This document shows, piece by piece, positions 1-9,699 of a stretch of 16,717 nucleotides of DNA. Numbering within the stretch: the first letter of the stretch is position 1; the number at the start of each line of letters is the position of its first letter. Made by a program: the position numbers and the translations under genes. The stretch is from contig PDHQ01000543.1 in NCBI GenBank assembly GCA_003339415.1, positions 1 through 16,717 on the forward strand, given 5' to 3'. The notes below the pieces were generated by a model. It was not told the origin of the DNA. It saw nothing but the letters and a program-made list of their open reading frames with translations, and did no database searches. The DNA comes from Ophiocordyceps camponoti-saundersi (nom. inval.). Lineage: Eukaryota > Ascomycota > Sordariomycetes > Hypocreales > Ophiocordycipitaceae.

Positions 1-92
1 TTTTATTAGTATTTTTATTAGTATTTTTATTAGTATTTTTATTAGTATTTTTATTAGTATTTTTATTAGTATTTTTATTAGTATTTTTATTA
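1..92. repeat. Perfect 12-bp tandem repeat
   Basis: Seven exact copies of the 12-mer ttttattagtat run from position 1 to 84, followed by a partial copy that breaks at about 92. The array begins at the window edge, so its true length is unknown. The period is a multiple of 3, so it could once have been an in-frame peptide repeat, but no flanking coding frame supports that. I read it as a minisatellite in AT-rich heterochromatin. Confidence 0.95.
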
Positions 93-108
93 ATTTTTTT
101 TCTACTTT

Positions 109-265
109 TATTATTAGTCTTCTTATTAGTCTTCTTATTAGTCTTCTTATTAGTCTTTCTATTACTCTTTTTATTAGTCTTTTTATTAATCTTTTAACTA
201 TTTATTACTTTTCTAAATCTTTTTATTACTTTTTTTTATTAATCTTTTTATTACTTTTTTTTATT
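109..265. repeat. Degenerate 12-bp tandem repeats related to the first array
   Basis: The stretch continues the 12-bp rhythm with variant units such as ttattagtcttc (about three exact copies near 115-160), then ttattagtcttt, ttattaatcttt and ttattacttttt. The units differ from those at 1-92 by one to three bases. This is the decayed flank of the same array. It is pyrimidine-rich on the plus strand with no gene-like content. Confidence 0.8.
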
Positions 266-500
266 AATCTTTTTTATAATCTTAGATTATTATTATTATA
301 ATTTTAACTTATTATATAATATATTATAATTTTATAATATTACTTTATTTTTTTTACTTATTAATATTTTTTTTTTTACTTTTCCTAATTTTTTATAAGA
401 GTAATTATACTTAAAAACCTTTTTATATTACTTACCTTTTTCTTTTTTTTATTTAAAATATTAAATAATTATATTTTTAAAAAAAATTATAAAAATTATA
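266..500. other. AT-rich spacer, no feature seen
   Basis: The stretch is almost pure A+T with poly-T and poly-A runs. No readable frame, repeat unit or element end was found in it. Confidence 0.7.
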
Positions 501-660
501 AACTCGTGATTTAAATTATTTCTAAAAAAATCACTTATAAGTAATTTTTTCACGCTAGTAATTTAAATTACTAAAAATCACTTACTAAATAAAAATCGGT
601 AATTTAAATTACGAAAAATTATATTACTTATAAGTGATTTTTTAACCCCGTGATTTTTTT
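500..660. repeat. Inverted-repeat cluster of gtgattt/aaatcac units (MITE or foldback-like)
   Basis: A perfect 21-bp inverted repeat pairs 525-545 (core tcacttataagtaat) with 623-643 (attacttataagtga). Each arm also contains the palindrome acttataagt. Between the arms lie two copies of gtaatttaaattac-like sequence (about 558 and 600) and further aatcactta units; gtgattt recurs at 506 and 650. The segment keeps six CpA/TpG in 160 bp, far more than its surroundings. It sits where the copia coding homology stops at about 661, so it may be a short element or rearranged junction. It has no coding capacity. A related motif, agtaagtgattaaattac, occurs near 4785. Confidence 0.6.
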
Positions 661-1690
661 CGAACCCTAGCTAAATCTAGTATAAGATATAATAGAATAT
701 AATATATTAGGTTTTATTTATAAGGCTAAATATAATAGAGAGCCTATTTCCCTTTAATATTATAATATTATTTCTTTATTAGGCTATATAATAGCTTTCT
801 TTAATTTATTTCTAGGCTTCGAAGGTATATCTAAGAAGCTTATATATTCTTTATTTAATTTTTTAAGCTTATTTCTAATATATTTTTCTTAAGTTATTTT
901 TAGCGTATTATTTTACTTATTAAAAATAATATATATACCTAAAAAGTCTTATAAATAGCCTAAATCTTATACTTTTAAGTCTTTATTTAATTTCTATAAT
1001 ATATTTATTATAATATTATTATTCTTAGCAGCTACTAATATATTATTAACGTATATTACCAAAGCTATTTTTAGCTTTTTATTTATAAATACCCCTTTAT
1101 CTAATAAAAAAGGATAAAATCCCTATTTTTTTTAGCATAGTAGCTAAATAATTATATTATAGTTTAGGACTTTATTTTAAGCCGTATAACGCTTTTCTTA
1201 ATTTTAAAACTAAGTTATTAGTTTTAATTAAGTTTTTATATTTTAAAAGAAGCTTTATATTATTTTTATTATAATAATCCTTTATTATAAATTCCTCGAA
1301 TTTAATAGGTAATTTCACGTAAATTTTAGTATTTATTTTAGCGTAAATAAAGGTATTCTTTATATTATATTACTTTACTATTAAATTATTTTATAAAGCT
1401 ATTAATAATAATAACCTTATACTTTTAGGTTAAGCAGTAATAAAAAACGTTTCTAAGTAATCTAAGCTATATACCTAATTAAAGCCTTATATTATAAAGC
1501 GGGCTTTATATTTAGTTATATTATTATTATTATCCCTTTTAAGCTTATAAACCTAACAGCCTCTTAAAAGATTTCTATCCTTAAGTATTATTTTAATTTC
1601 TTAAGTTTCTTATTTAATTAATTTATCTATTTTAGATTATATAGCTTTTTTCTAATCTAATTTATTATTATTATTTAAAGCTTATTTAGT
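661..1690 (-). pseudogene. Copia reverse transcriptase (RVT_2-like) relic
   Basis: Reading down from about 1690, the frame gives in order a KAI..KIDKLIK start, a G-C-stop(W)-V-Y-K-L-K-R block, KYKARFI (family KARLVAKG), an N-I-K-N-T-F block (family DVKTAFL), KALYGLK-stop-SP (family LYGLKQAPR) and the active site. The catalytic YVDD is read as Y-V-N-N at 1042-1053: both Asp codons are AAT in place of GAT/GAC. Downstream, LKITQEKY-like and IGSLLYLAL blocks match the copia connection region. An A-rich run near 1066-1090 holds a one-base shift between KALYGLK and YVNN. The loss of both catalytic Asp and the many stops mean no enzyme. The frame ends at about 661, where RNase H would follow. Confidence 0.93.
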
Positions 1691-1989
1691 TATTTTAAGC
1701 TTTATAGAATCTAGATTTTCTAACGTATATAAAATAGCTATAATATTCTTTTCTTTTAGAATACTATTTATTTTAAAGTAAGATTCGTAGTCTTTTAATT
1801 CTTCTATAAGCTTTTTAGGTATTCTTACTTCTATAGAAGGTAGATTCTTTATTTTATTATTTTTGCTATTATTATATTTTTATAATAGTTATTTATTAGC
1901 TAGTTTTGCTATTTCCTTTTCTTTTTCCGCTATAAGGGATTAAGTTATAGAAGGAATAGTATTAAAATCTAGCTATATATTATTTTCTT

Positions 1990-2900
1990 CTTTTTTATTA
2001 TTATTATCCCTTTATATAAAGTTATTTTCTTAAATAACTATATCTTATAATATAATTATAGTTCTTTTATTAAAATCCTAGATTTTATAAGCGTTATCTA
2101 AGTAGCTTATAATAATTCCTTTATTAGCCTAAGGGTTTAATTTAATACTAGGATTCTTATTTTTATAATAAATAATACTATTAAATATTTTAATCTTATC
2201 TAATTTTTCGATAAATAAAGTAGTATTATTTTTTAATTTATAAGGAGTCTTATAGCTTAATTTACTATATAAAGACTTATTATATAGATAAGTAATAATA
2301 ATAATAGCTTCCCCTTATAGATAATAGGGCAGGTTAGCTATATATAAAATAGTATGTATTTTATCTAGTAATATTCTATTTATTCTTTCTATTTTACTAT
2401 TAAGCTCCTTAGTATTAAGCGGGCTAGTATTAAAAATAATACCTTATTTTATATAATAGTCCTTTATATTATATATAAATTCCTTAATATTATCTATAAA
2501 GACTTGCTTTATTTTAATATTATTATTATTATTTTTAACCTTTATTTTATAATTAATAAATTCTTATAAAGCACTATATTCTATTTTTATAAGTGCTATA
2601 TTTAAAAATCTAGTATAAGAGTTTAAAAACGTAATAAAATACGTATATTTATTATAAGTAGGAATTTTAATAGGACCCTAAATATCTATACTTATTTTTT
2701 CTAAGTATATATACTATATAATAGAAGCTTTCTTATTAATCTTATTAGTTAATTTAGCTTATATATACTCTTTATATTATTTTGCTTATTTAATACTATT
2801 ATAATTAAATTTAATAGTATTATCTCTACTTTTTAAGAATCTAATTAGAATTCTATAATTAATATACCTTAGTCTTTTATATTATAGAAATATATCTATT
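1990..2900 (-). pseudogene. Copia integrase with GAG pre-integrase zinc motif, relic
   Basis: Around 2864-2884 the frame reads stop-Y-K-R-L-R-Y where the family has W-H-x-R-L-G-H. The zinc-binding His are read as Tyr (2879-2881 and 2864-2866) and Trp as TAA (2882-2884), each explained by C-to-T or G-to-A. The integrase core follows: S-I-D-I-stop-G-P with the first Asp intact at 2684-2686, the second at 2492-2494 in F-I-D-N, and Glu at 2387-2389 in I-E-R-I-N. As read, the D-to-E spacing is 34 residues, one below the copia norm of 35. The C-terminal part (A-N-L-P, K-T-P-Y, N-K-G-I-I) also fits copia. It shares one phase with the protease upstream and most of the RT downstream. Confidence 0.92.
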
Positions 2901-3079
2901 TCTTTACTAGTATTTAATATATATTCTTTATTATTTATATTCCTTTTAAGCTTATTATACTTATACTTAGTAATTAAATAAGGTAAATAATAAAAATTAT
3001 TAAATTTATAGCTTTTAGCTATCTCTTTATTATTTATAAATAATTATACTATTTCTATATAAATTAAAGTACTTATTTT

Positions 3080-3360
3080 ATTAAAGTAAGATTATAATAG
3101 TATATTAATACTTAATTTAAGTATATAAAATATATTATTTAATTTATAATACTATTTATTATTTTTAAACTAGAAAATAATATCTTTAGCTCCCTTTACT
3201 ATTATAGTATTTACTTTTCCCTATTATACCTTTATACTAATAAGCTTATAGTTAATTAATAATTCTTTATTAAATATTATATATTTTATTATACTTATAT
3301 TATAAAGGAAATACGTTATATTTTTATTATTACTATAAGTATTAGAGGTAGAAAAAATAG
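3080..3360 (-). pseudogene. Copia aspartic protease relic
   Basis: In the same phase as the integrase, the segment at 3275-3301 reads L-Y-N-I-S-I-I-K-Y-I. Copia proteases have D-[ST]-G-[AS]-x-x-H-[IM] here: Asp is read as Asn (3299-3301), Thr as Ile and Gly as Ser (3293-3295), each one RIP-type step. About 60 codons later, I-F-Y-I-L-K-L-S-I-N-I-L-L-stop matches the vLyvP..NLLS block that ends this protease. The catalytic Asp is lost and stops interrupt the frame. Confidence 0.8.
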
Positions 3361-4560
3361 AATTTTATATTTTTCGTAATTTATTATTATTAATATTTAA
3401 ATTTATAAATCTTATAATATTATTATTAGTTATATTATTAATAAAAGGAAGAAAGGTATTATTTACCTATATAAGGATATCGATAAATTCGACTTCTTCG
3501 TTAAAATTAGATTATTCCCTTTATTCTTCTTTAACTTCTTCTTTTTCTTCTTCTTCGATCTTTTCTTTATCTAAATTTAATTTAGTTATTCGATTATTTT
3601 TTATAAAAAGGACTATTTTCTTAGTCGTTTTTTAAGCCGGTTTATAATAAAGATTTTTTATTTTCTTTAGAATAGGACTAATAGGGGAATTTATAATAGC
3701 TATAATTTTTTCCTTTATTTTCCTCTCTTTCCGGGCTTTTAATAAAGCTTTTATTTACTATATTTTTCTCTTTTCTTCCGAAAAGGTATCTTTTTATTCT
3801 TACTAATTAGGTGCTTTATAAGGGTATAAATACTAGTATAAATCTACTTTATACTCTTTATTTTTTTATTCGGGCAAAAAATAATTTCTTTCTTTTACTT
3901 ATAAAGCTTCTTACTTTTATAAGAGGTATATAAAACTTTTTTAGAAGTAGCCGAAAAAGTATTTCTTTTCTCTTCGTTTATAAAAGAAAAAAAAAGGGTC
4001 TTAAGGGTATACGCTTTTTTATCGTTTCGTAAGGCTTATATAATATTTATTATAAAGCCTTAATATTTATTTTATAAGCTTATAAGCGTTAAGCTTATTA
4101 TAATAATTTTAGGTATCTCGATATTTCTAAAAAAAAGCTCTTCGTAGCTTAATTTTATCTTATTAAAATAAACTTCTATATTACTTTCCGTATAATATAT
4201 ATTAAATAAATCACCTATAAGAAGGAAATTCGATATAAAGAAAGAGGGATTATAAAAGTTTTTTAACCTATCTTAGGTAATTTTAATATTTTTAATATAC
4301 TTTATTTATATTAAGGGACTATTATCGATAAATAGCCTTATAAAGGCTAAGGTATTTTTAGTTTTAATATTACCTTTTTACTATATAGTAAGTTAAAGTT
4401 TCTCGTAAATAAAGGTATTTTCTATATATAAAGCTTATATAAGATAATTCTTTAAGCCCTAAAGCTTTAAAAAATTATACTAAACTTTAGAAAATATATT
4501 TCTTAGCTAAAGTATAGCTTATTTATCCGTAAGTATTTTTATTATTTTTTTTTAGATTTT
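3360..4560 (-). pseudogene. Copia gag-like region with Glu/Lys-rich linker, relic
   Basis: The protease phase continues upstream through a charged linker (about 3470-3600) rich in Glu and Lys, with runs such as I-E-E-E-E-K-E-E. Further up, to about 4560, the minus strand can be read as a decayed coding frame with blocks such as I-I-L-Y-K-L-Y-I and L-K-I-L-K-L-P-K-I, at the position gag should occupy. I could not find a convincing CCHC zinc knuckle. The product is assigned mainly by position. Start codon and exact 5' limit cannot be set because ATG has been destroyed across the region. Confidence 0.55.
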
Positions 4561-4592
4561 TATAGCCTTTTTAAAGTAAGAGGAATTATTAT

Positions 4593-4610
4593 TATATAAG
4601 TGCTAAATAA
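4593..4610 (+). repeat. Candidate left end motif of the outer gypsy (shared 18-mer)
   Basis: The 18-mer tatataagtgctaaataa occurs here and again at 16296-16313; a shorter form, agtgctaaataa, is at 5274. TpG is rare in this window, so the shared TG is notable. If the outer LTR begins at the TG (4601 and 16305), its length up to the first gag-like homology would be about 200 bp, close to the inner 186 bp. Beyond the motif the two sides align only over about 15 bp, so this is weak. Confidence 0.3.
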
Positions 4611-4799
4611 AAGTTAGATAGTATTTTCGATTAGTTTAAAGTTAGGAAGATAATTAATTATCTAATAATAAAGATTTAAATAATAAGATTATTAAATATA
4701 AAAGCGCGTTTAAATTAGATTAAAATAGTAATAGTTTTATAATAATAAGTTAATAATAAAATTATTTAAAAGGTAGGGAAAAGAGTAAGTGATTAAATT

Positions 4800-6450
4800 A
4801 CTATTTACTAAGTAGTAGGAAAACCTTTTCTTTAAATACTTAATTTCTTATAAACGTAATAACCTTTCTAATTAAGGAGAGGGTTATTTTATATACTAGA
4901 AGATAATATATTTAGGAGTATTTTCGGAAGTCCGGAAAGTATTATAATTAGTTTAATATTTAGCTTTCCGTATTACCTATTTCTATAAAGTCTAGAAACG
5001 CTAACCGTAACGGATCCGTATAAGGTTTTAAAAGTTTATATTATTCTTAGCCTTAAAGGGCCGGAGCCTTATATATAAAGGTAATAATATATTATACTAA
5101 TACTTTTAAAGTAAAATAATAACTTTAGTTATTTATTTATATAATAAATATAATAAAATACTAGATTTTCTATATTATATTATAAAGTAATTATTATACT
5201 TTTATATTTATTATTTATACCTTTATTATTTATTATAAAAAATAAAAACTATTATAAGTACTTATAAGTAAATAGTGCTAAATAAGCTAATAAGATTAAA
5301 GTTATACGTTTTTATTATACCCTTATACTAGCCCTTTACTAGTATTATATAAAGCGTAATATTCTCTTAACTAAGTATATTATTATTATTACTAGAATCC
5401 GCGCTATTACCGTAAATATTAAGTCTTTCCGCCTTAAAAATAAAGGCTAGGCGCCCTTACTTTTCGCTCCTAAGCTATCTTAAAATACCCTAATAACTAA
5501 TATATACTAAACTAATACTTAGCTACGCTTTAGTAAATATAGTAGCCCCCTTTTTTAAGGCTAGAATAGCTATAATAGTAAAACTTATTATTAAGTAACT
5601 AAGGCTAGTAGTAATAAGATTATAAAGCGGCGCGCTAAGGGCCGCTACCTCCGCTATAGCGGTATTAGCTATTTCTCGCGCGAGTATAAGCTTAATCCTC
5701 CCTTACTAGCCTTTTTAGTCCGCTTTATAGATATTATAAAAAAGGAGGAGAACCCCGCCTTAAACTAAGAAAATAAATCCCCCTTATATTAAGTCTCTTA
5801 TAAAAAGCGGACTCTCGCGGTAATATTACTTATAAAATATTAAATAATTATTTTATAGATATTAGTTAAAATATAAACTTACTTTCTTTTTTTCTTCTTA
5901 TATTTATAAATTCTACTTTTTTTATTATTATATAAGTAAATAGTAGCTATAATTATTACGCTATTATAAGCGAATTTTTTATATAGCGTTACTAGCTTAA
6001 GCGAATTCCTTTTTTTTACTTATAAGTAATTTATATTATTATATAAATATATTACTAATAGCGCGTACGCTTTAAGCTATACTTATCTATCTATTACCTT
6101 ATCTATTTTATAGCTAATATTAATAGCTAATAGTTACTTATAATAATATATATAATCTTAAGCCTTATTTAAAACTTAATTTCTAGCTTATTTTAGATAG
6201 TATATAATAATATTTTACTATATTTTAGTAAGCGGGAAGTTATAATTTATTTTATTAGTAGATTAGTTATCTTATATTTTAAATCTTAGTAAGTTATTTA
6301 CTTTATTATAGCTATTCTTAGCTTTATCTTTATAGCTTTTATCTATTATAAATCTTAATAATATATTAATTATTAGTTTCTTATTACTAGCTTATAAGAT
6401 ATTTTTCGCGTTTTATATATTATAACCTTTACCTTAACTATAAGCTTTTT
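4800..6450 (+). pseudogene. Outer gypsy gag-like region, relic
   Basis: I recognise this by alignment to the inner copy in reverse orientation rather than by domain. The block at 5776-5803 (ending aagtctcttataa) matches the reverse complement of 12991-13019 with transition differences, and 4808-4822 resembles 13880-13895. Both fit the constant offset that also aligns the two RT domains. The part at 5380-5820 is richer in G+C (many CpG), probably because Arg- and Ala-rich codons hold CpG, which RIP spares. No zinc knuckle or capsid motif could be read with confidence, and stops are dense in all frames. Confidence 0.6.
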
Positions 6451-7940
6451 CTTATTTTTTAAGATATTAGATTTTACTAACTTATTTAATAAAAAGAAAG
6501 CTAGTATCTTACCCCTTTATTATAATAATTATAATTATTATATCTAACTTTACTAAGAACTTAATAATTCCTTACCCTTTTTATTTTAAAGCTTACTTTA
6601 TAATATACCTTATAAGTATCTCCTTAAGGTTTAGAAATAAATTATTAACTTAATAAATTAAAGATAGATCCGCGCTAGCTTATTATCCGCGGCCGCCCTT
6701 ATCTTACTTATAAAAAAGCTAAGAGGTAGGTAGCGCTTTTATATTAATTATCGCGCCTTAAATAAAATAATAAAGTAAAATTATTATCCCTTTTTACTTA
6801 TTAAAAAGACGCTTTATAACCTTTTAAATACTTATTAGTTTATAAAACTTAATATTTATACTACTTTTTATAAGCTTTATATTATAAAAGGTAAGGAATA
6901 TTTTATAGCTTTCTATACTTAGTTTAATTTATTTAAATACCTTATTTACCTTTTTAGCTTTATAAAAGCGCTTACTATATTCTAGCGTTATATTAATATT
7001 ACTTTTAGTAACTCCTTAGGAGATTTTACTATAATATATTTAAATAATATCCTTATCTATTTAAGAGGTTCTTATTTTAATTATTAATATAAAATATACG
7101 TTATATTCTTATATTTTTATTAAGTTAAGCTTTTCCTTAATCTTAATAAGTATAATTTTACTATTTATAAGGTTAAGTATTTAAGGTTTATCATTTATAT
7201 TAGTAAAAAAATATAGCTAGACTTTGCTAAAATTTTTATAATTTTAAAATAAAAGGCGCTAACTTATATTTAAGGCGTATATAATTTTCTTAAATTTACT
7301 AACTTTTATCTTAATTTTATACCTTACTTTTTAAACTTTATAGCCCCCTTAGTTAAGCTTATAAAATATAGCGCGCTTTTTTATTAGATTAATAAATACT
7401 AGCTTATTTTTAATATACTTAAGTTTATATTTATCTTTACTTTTATCTTTACTTAGTAAGATTTAAATTATAATATTATTATTAAAGCTAACTATTTTAA
7501 TAAAGCTATTAGTAAGTACTTTTCCTAATTTAGCTTAGATTATATTTTTTAGCTTATTATATATTATTTTAAGAAACTTTTATTTACGAAATAAAACTAT
7601 ATAATTTATAATAAAAAGCTTCTTATTATTATTTTTTACTTTAAAATATAGTTTACTAAATTATATAAAGTTATATAGCTATTTTTTATTTTTATAAATT
7701 ATAAGGCCTTAAAATACTTTATTATATTTAAAACTATAATAAAATATTAAGCGCGTTAAGCTAAAATATTTACCCTTTTTAATTTTTACTTTTAATATTA
7801 TTTTAGCATATAAGCGTTATAACTTAATATACTCTCTTAGTAAGAATAAAATTACTATAAAATAGAGAAGCGCTTTAGTTAAATTATATAGCTTATATTT
7901 ATTTACTTTTTTAAATTATAGCTAATTTAATCTAGCTTAA
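6450..7940 (+). pseudogene. Outer gypsy reverse transcriptase and RNase H relic (5' part)
   Basis: From about 6733 the frame reads Y-I-N-Y-R-A-L-N-K-I (family C-v-D-Y-R-a-L-N), then F-x-K-L-N-I-Y-T-T-F, K-G-K-E-Y-F-I-A-F-Y-T and the active site Y-L-N-N-I-L-I-Y at 7037 onward (YLDD with both Asp read as AAT). RNase H follows: I-I-I-K-A-N (family EAD, Asp read as Asn at 7490-7492), F-S-K-K-L-L-like and Y-N-K-K-L-L (family YDKELLAI), and I-N-Y-K-A-L-K-Y-F (family TDHKALEYF) at 7694-7720. The frame stays open to analysis up to 7940, where the inner element's LTR begins. Integrase resumes at 14265. At least five essential residues are altered, so it is not functional. Confidence 0.93.
7936..7940. 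repeat. Target-site duplication, left copy (CTTAA)
   Basis: The five bases directly before the left LTR are CTTAA. They match CTTAG at 14260-14264 except for one G/A transition. Removing 7941-14264 (one copy plus the element) keeps the outer gypsy frame, which supports a 5-bp duplication. Confidence 0.85.
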
Positions 7941-8126
7941 TATAAGGGTTTAGCCTCCGAGCTATTTATAAGGAGGTAACTTTATTATTTATAATAATTA
8001 TAAAAAACTATAGAAAAGGGGTTATAACGCCTAATAGGGGTAGGCGATCCGCGCGCGCGCTACGCGCGGAAATAACTAATTACCTTATATAACTTAGCTA
8101 TTTAGGTATAGCTTAAATCCCTTATA
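7941..8126 (-). repeat. LTR of inner gypsy (3' LTR on minus strand)
   Basis: It is 186 bp and begins tataaggg and ends cccttata. With the right copy ending cctttaca, the ancestral ends are inferred as TGTAAGGG...CCCTTACA, a perfect inverted 8-mer of the TG...CA type. By hand it differs from the right LTR at about 23 sites, all but one transitions and no indels, as expected when two identical LTRs are separately mutated by RIP. A CpG-rich hairpin-capable stretch lies at 8049-8070. Confidence 0.95.
8049..8070. other. CpG-rich hairpin inside the inner LTR
   Basis: The sequence has arms ccgcgcg and cgcgcgg around a short gc-rich loop, at the equivalent place in the right LTR (14182-14203, tgcgcgcgcgccgtgcgcgg). 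It is among the most G+C-rich parts of the window, spared because RIP acts mainly on CpA. It may have been part of the LTR promoter, R region or a terminator hairpin; the sequence does not say which. Confidence 0.5.
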
Positions 8127-8140
8127 TACCCCGCCGCCTT
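8127..8140 (-). other. Candidate polypurine tract of inner gypsy
   Basis: On the minus strand the bases just before the 3' LTR read aaggcggcggggta, a purine-rich run with two C interruptions. Retrotransposons of this type prime plus-strand DNA synthesis from a polypurine tract that abuts the 3' LTR, and this is the only purine run in the right place. The two C residues make the call moderate. Confidence 0.45.
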
Positions 8141-8920
8141 AAGAAAATAGAAGTTCTATCCCTAGCGGGGGTATAAGTTAAAATAAAATAAAAATTCCCC
8201 TACGCGTTTCCCTTCCTTTTTTTTTTTTTTTATATATTACTTATTTTAAAAATATTAACCTTATTATTATTACGCTATCGCCGCGCCGCCTCCTTATATT
8301 ATTTTTTTTATTAATATATTACTTTATTTATTATCTTACTAATATATTAACCGCGCCCTTAATACTAACTTATATTATAAGGGAGTATATTATATAAGGA
8401 AATAATAATAACGAAAACGCTACGCTATTAATAAAAATATTATATATATATATATTTTACTTTAATAACTTTATAAATAAGGGCACGGCTAAATATATTC
8501 GCGGCTAAGCAGCGGCCTACTAAGCGTATTATTCGTAGCGTAAGAGGTATTTTTAGGAAAGGTACCTTTTTGCTAAGGACGTATATTTTTAGCAGGCCGC
8601 CCGTAATTTATAAAATATAGCTACTAATAATAAAGCTATCTAAGAGCCCGCCTACGCTTATAAAAGTAATACTTCTAGCTATTATACTATCTTAACGCTT
8701 ATTTTCTAAGCCCGCGCTAACTATTTTAGGATATAGCTTAATATTATATAACTCGCCCCTCGCATTATTACTAATATTTTTATATTCCTATTACCTAAGC
8801 TATCTAGCTTTAACGCTTTTATTTTTTTTAATAGTAATATTATCTTTACGCTTATATTATTAATATATTACTATAATATAAGTAGCGTTATAGCGTAATA
8901 TTAATAATATTAAGCTTAGT

Positions 8921-8957
8921 AATAAGAGTAAGTTATTAGTAATAACTTACCCTTATT
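8921..8957. repeat. 37-bp near-perfect palindrome
   Basis: Arms aataagagtaagttatta and gtaataacttacccttatt pair almost fully, with a perfect core from 8928 to 8950 except its central base. The outer A/C mismatch fits one RIP transition. A partial further copy of the arm (ttattagtaataacttattac) follows at about 8955-8976. Confidence 0.8.
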
Positions 8958-8993
8958 ATTAGTAATAACTTATTACTAGCTTTAACGCGTTCG

Positions 8994-9065
8994 CCTCCCG
9001 CTATAAAAAGTCTTTATAGTAGTAAACGTAAACTTAGTAAAATATTCTTACTTTATAGCGGGAGG
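8994..9065. repeat. 72-bp inverted repeat with 14-bp perfect G+C-containing arms
   Basis: The arm cctcccgctataaa (8994-9007) is exactly complementary to tttatagcgggagg (9052-9065), with a 44-bp loop. The flanks cg and aggcg extend the pairing with a slip. Both arms have stayed identical in a mutated neighbourhood; they hold no CpA/TpG, so RIP had little to change. It could be a hairpin in the inner element's 3' region or a tiny foldback element. Confidence 0.75.
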
Positions 9066-9344
9066 AGGCGGCTACCCGGGCCGAGGATTAATAATAGTAA
9101 CTTAAAGCTAATTATAATATTTATATAGCTTTCGCTAACTTCGCCGCCTTATTATCGCCGCCCCGCGCTTCTTATTACGCCCTAGCTATAGGAGGGGGGC
9201 GGGGTATAATAAGCTAGAAAGAATTTATTAAAAAGGAGGGGGGATTTACTTAATTATTTACTTAATTAAGTTTAAATAAGAGAGTATATTTAAAGCTATT
9301 ATATATATAAATATCTTTTTAGCGTAACTTATAATTATCTAAAA

Positions 9345-9505
9345 TAATATAATATTATAAGTTATCTAATAGCTTTTAAGTTAGCGTAATATATCTTTTT
9401 TATTTTACTAACGCTTAATAATAAGAGGGTTAGCTTTATAGGCGTTACCTATAAGCGTTTTTCATAGTAAGGATTTCCTTAATTTTATATTTATTAAAAA
9501 ATAAG
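9345..9505 (-). pseudogene. Inner gypsy chromodomain-like C-terminal tail, relic
   Basis: The minus strand from 9477 reads E-I-L-T-M-K-N, then a stop-R-L block. This aligns with the outer E-I-L-A-I-K-N at 15668 and keeps the phase of the upstream integrase. Fungal chromoviruses end their polyprotein with a chromodomain whose first strand is often written E-I-L-[DG]-x-R, which fits. Further into the domain this copy is too decayed to identify the aromatic cage residues, so this call leans on the outer copy. Confidence 0.55.
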
Positions 9506-9699
9506 TTATTATTAGAGAGTTATAGAAAAGGTTTAAGATAGCTATTAGTAAGGGATTATAATAAGAGTAAATTATATATAATATATTTAAGTAAATTAAT
9601 ATAAAATATAAAATATATATTTTTTAGAGTATTAAGTATAATAGTTAAAAAAGATAAGATAATAACGATTTTATACTTAACTTTAAGGTAATTAAGTTT

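Larger units (their letters stand above)
661..4560 (-). mobile_element. Ty1/copia retrotransposon relic, 3' truncated, RIP-mutated
   Basis: On the minus strand the order is gag-like region, acidic linker, protease, GAG pre-integrase, integrase and reverse transcriptase, the copia order (integrase before RT). From the protease at about 3350 to about 1085 I can follow one uninterrupted phase. One single-base shift near 1066-1090 is then needed to read on through the RT active site to about 661. RNase H and the 3' LTR are missing, and the homology ends at the inverted-repeat cluster at 500-660. I could not identify a 5' LTR above 4560. Dozens of TAA/TAG codons sit where CAA, CAG or TGG are expected. 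The element is dead. Confidence 0.92.
8141..9340. other. Inner gypsy 3' region, IR-rich and partly G+C-rich, origin unknown
   Basis: About 1.2 kb lies between the chromodomain-like tail and the 3' LTR. It shows no match I can see to the corresponding outer region (15810-16280), and it accounts for most of the size difference between the elements. It has CpG-rich islands (8275-8290, 8480-8530, 8990-9190) and five CpA/TpG in 8461-8780, more than neighbouring coding relics. Two strong inverted repeats lie inside (8921-8957 and 8994-9065). A 47-codon open stretch at 8477-8617 on the plus strand, rich in Arg and Lys, has no ATG and I do not call it a gene. It could be a long 3' untranslated region, captured DNA or a remnant of a third short element. 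Confidence 0.5.

Noticed and set aside
1..265. CRISPR-like array or telomeric repeat
   Set aside because: The units are contiguous 12-mers without spacers, and the unit does not match any telomere repeat I know (fungal type TTAGGG).
3600..3680. CCHC zinc knuckle of copia gag
   Set aside because: A short T-G-L-K-N-D block looks similar, but Cys and His positions cannot be recovered by single RIP steps.
5580..5620. Repeat shared with 16575-16600 (aaggctagtagtaa)
   Set aside because: A match of about 15 bp in biased AT-rich sequence, with no extension on either side.
7941..8126. Solo LTR, or 3' LTR of the left gypsy part
   Set aside because: The sequence right of this copy does not repeat CTTAA, whereas the flank of the right LTR matches (CTTAG). 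The left gypsy also lacks integrase before this point and has it after 14264.
8477..8617. 47-codon open frame on the plus strand, Arg/Lys-rich
   Set aside because: It has no ATG and no ribosome-context start, recognisable domain or continuation. Such a length can arise by chance in a CpG-rich patch.
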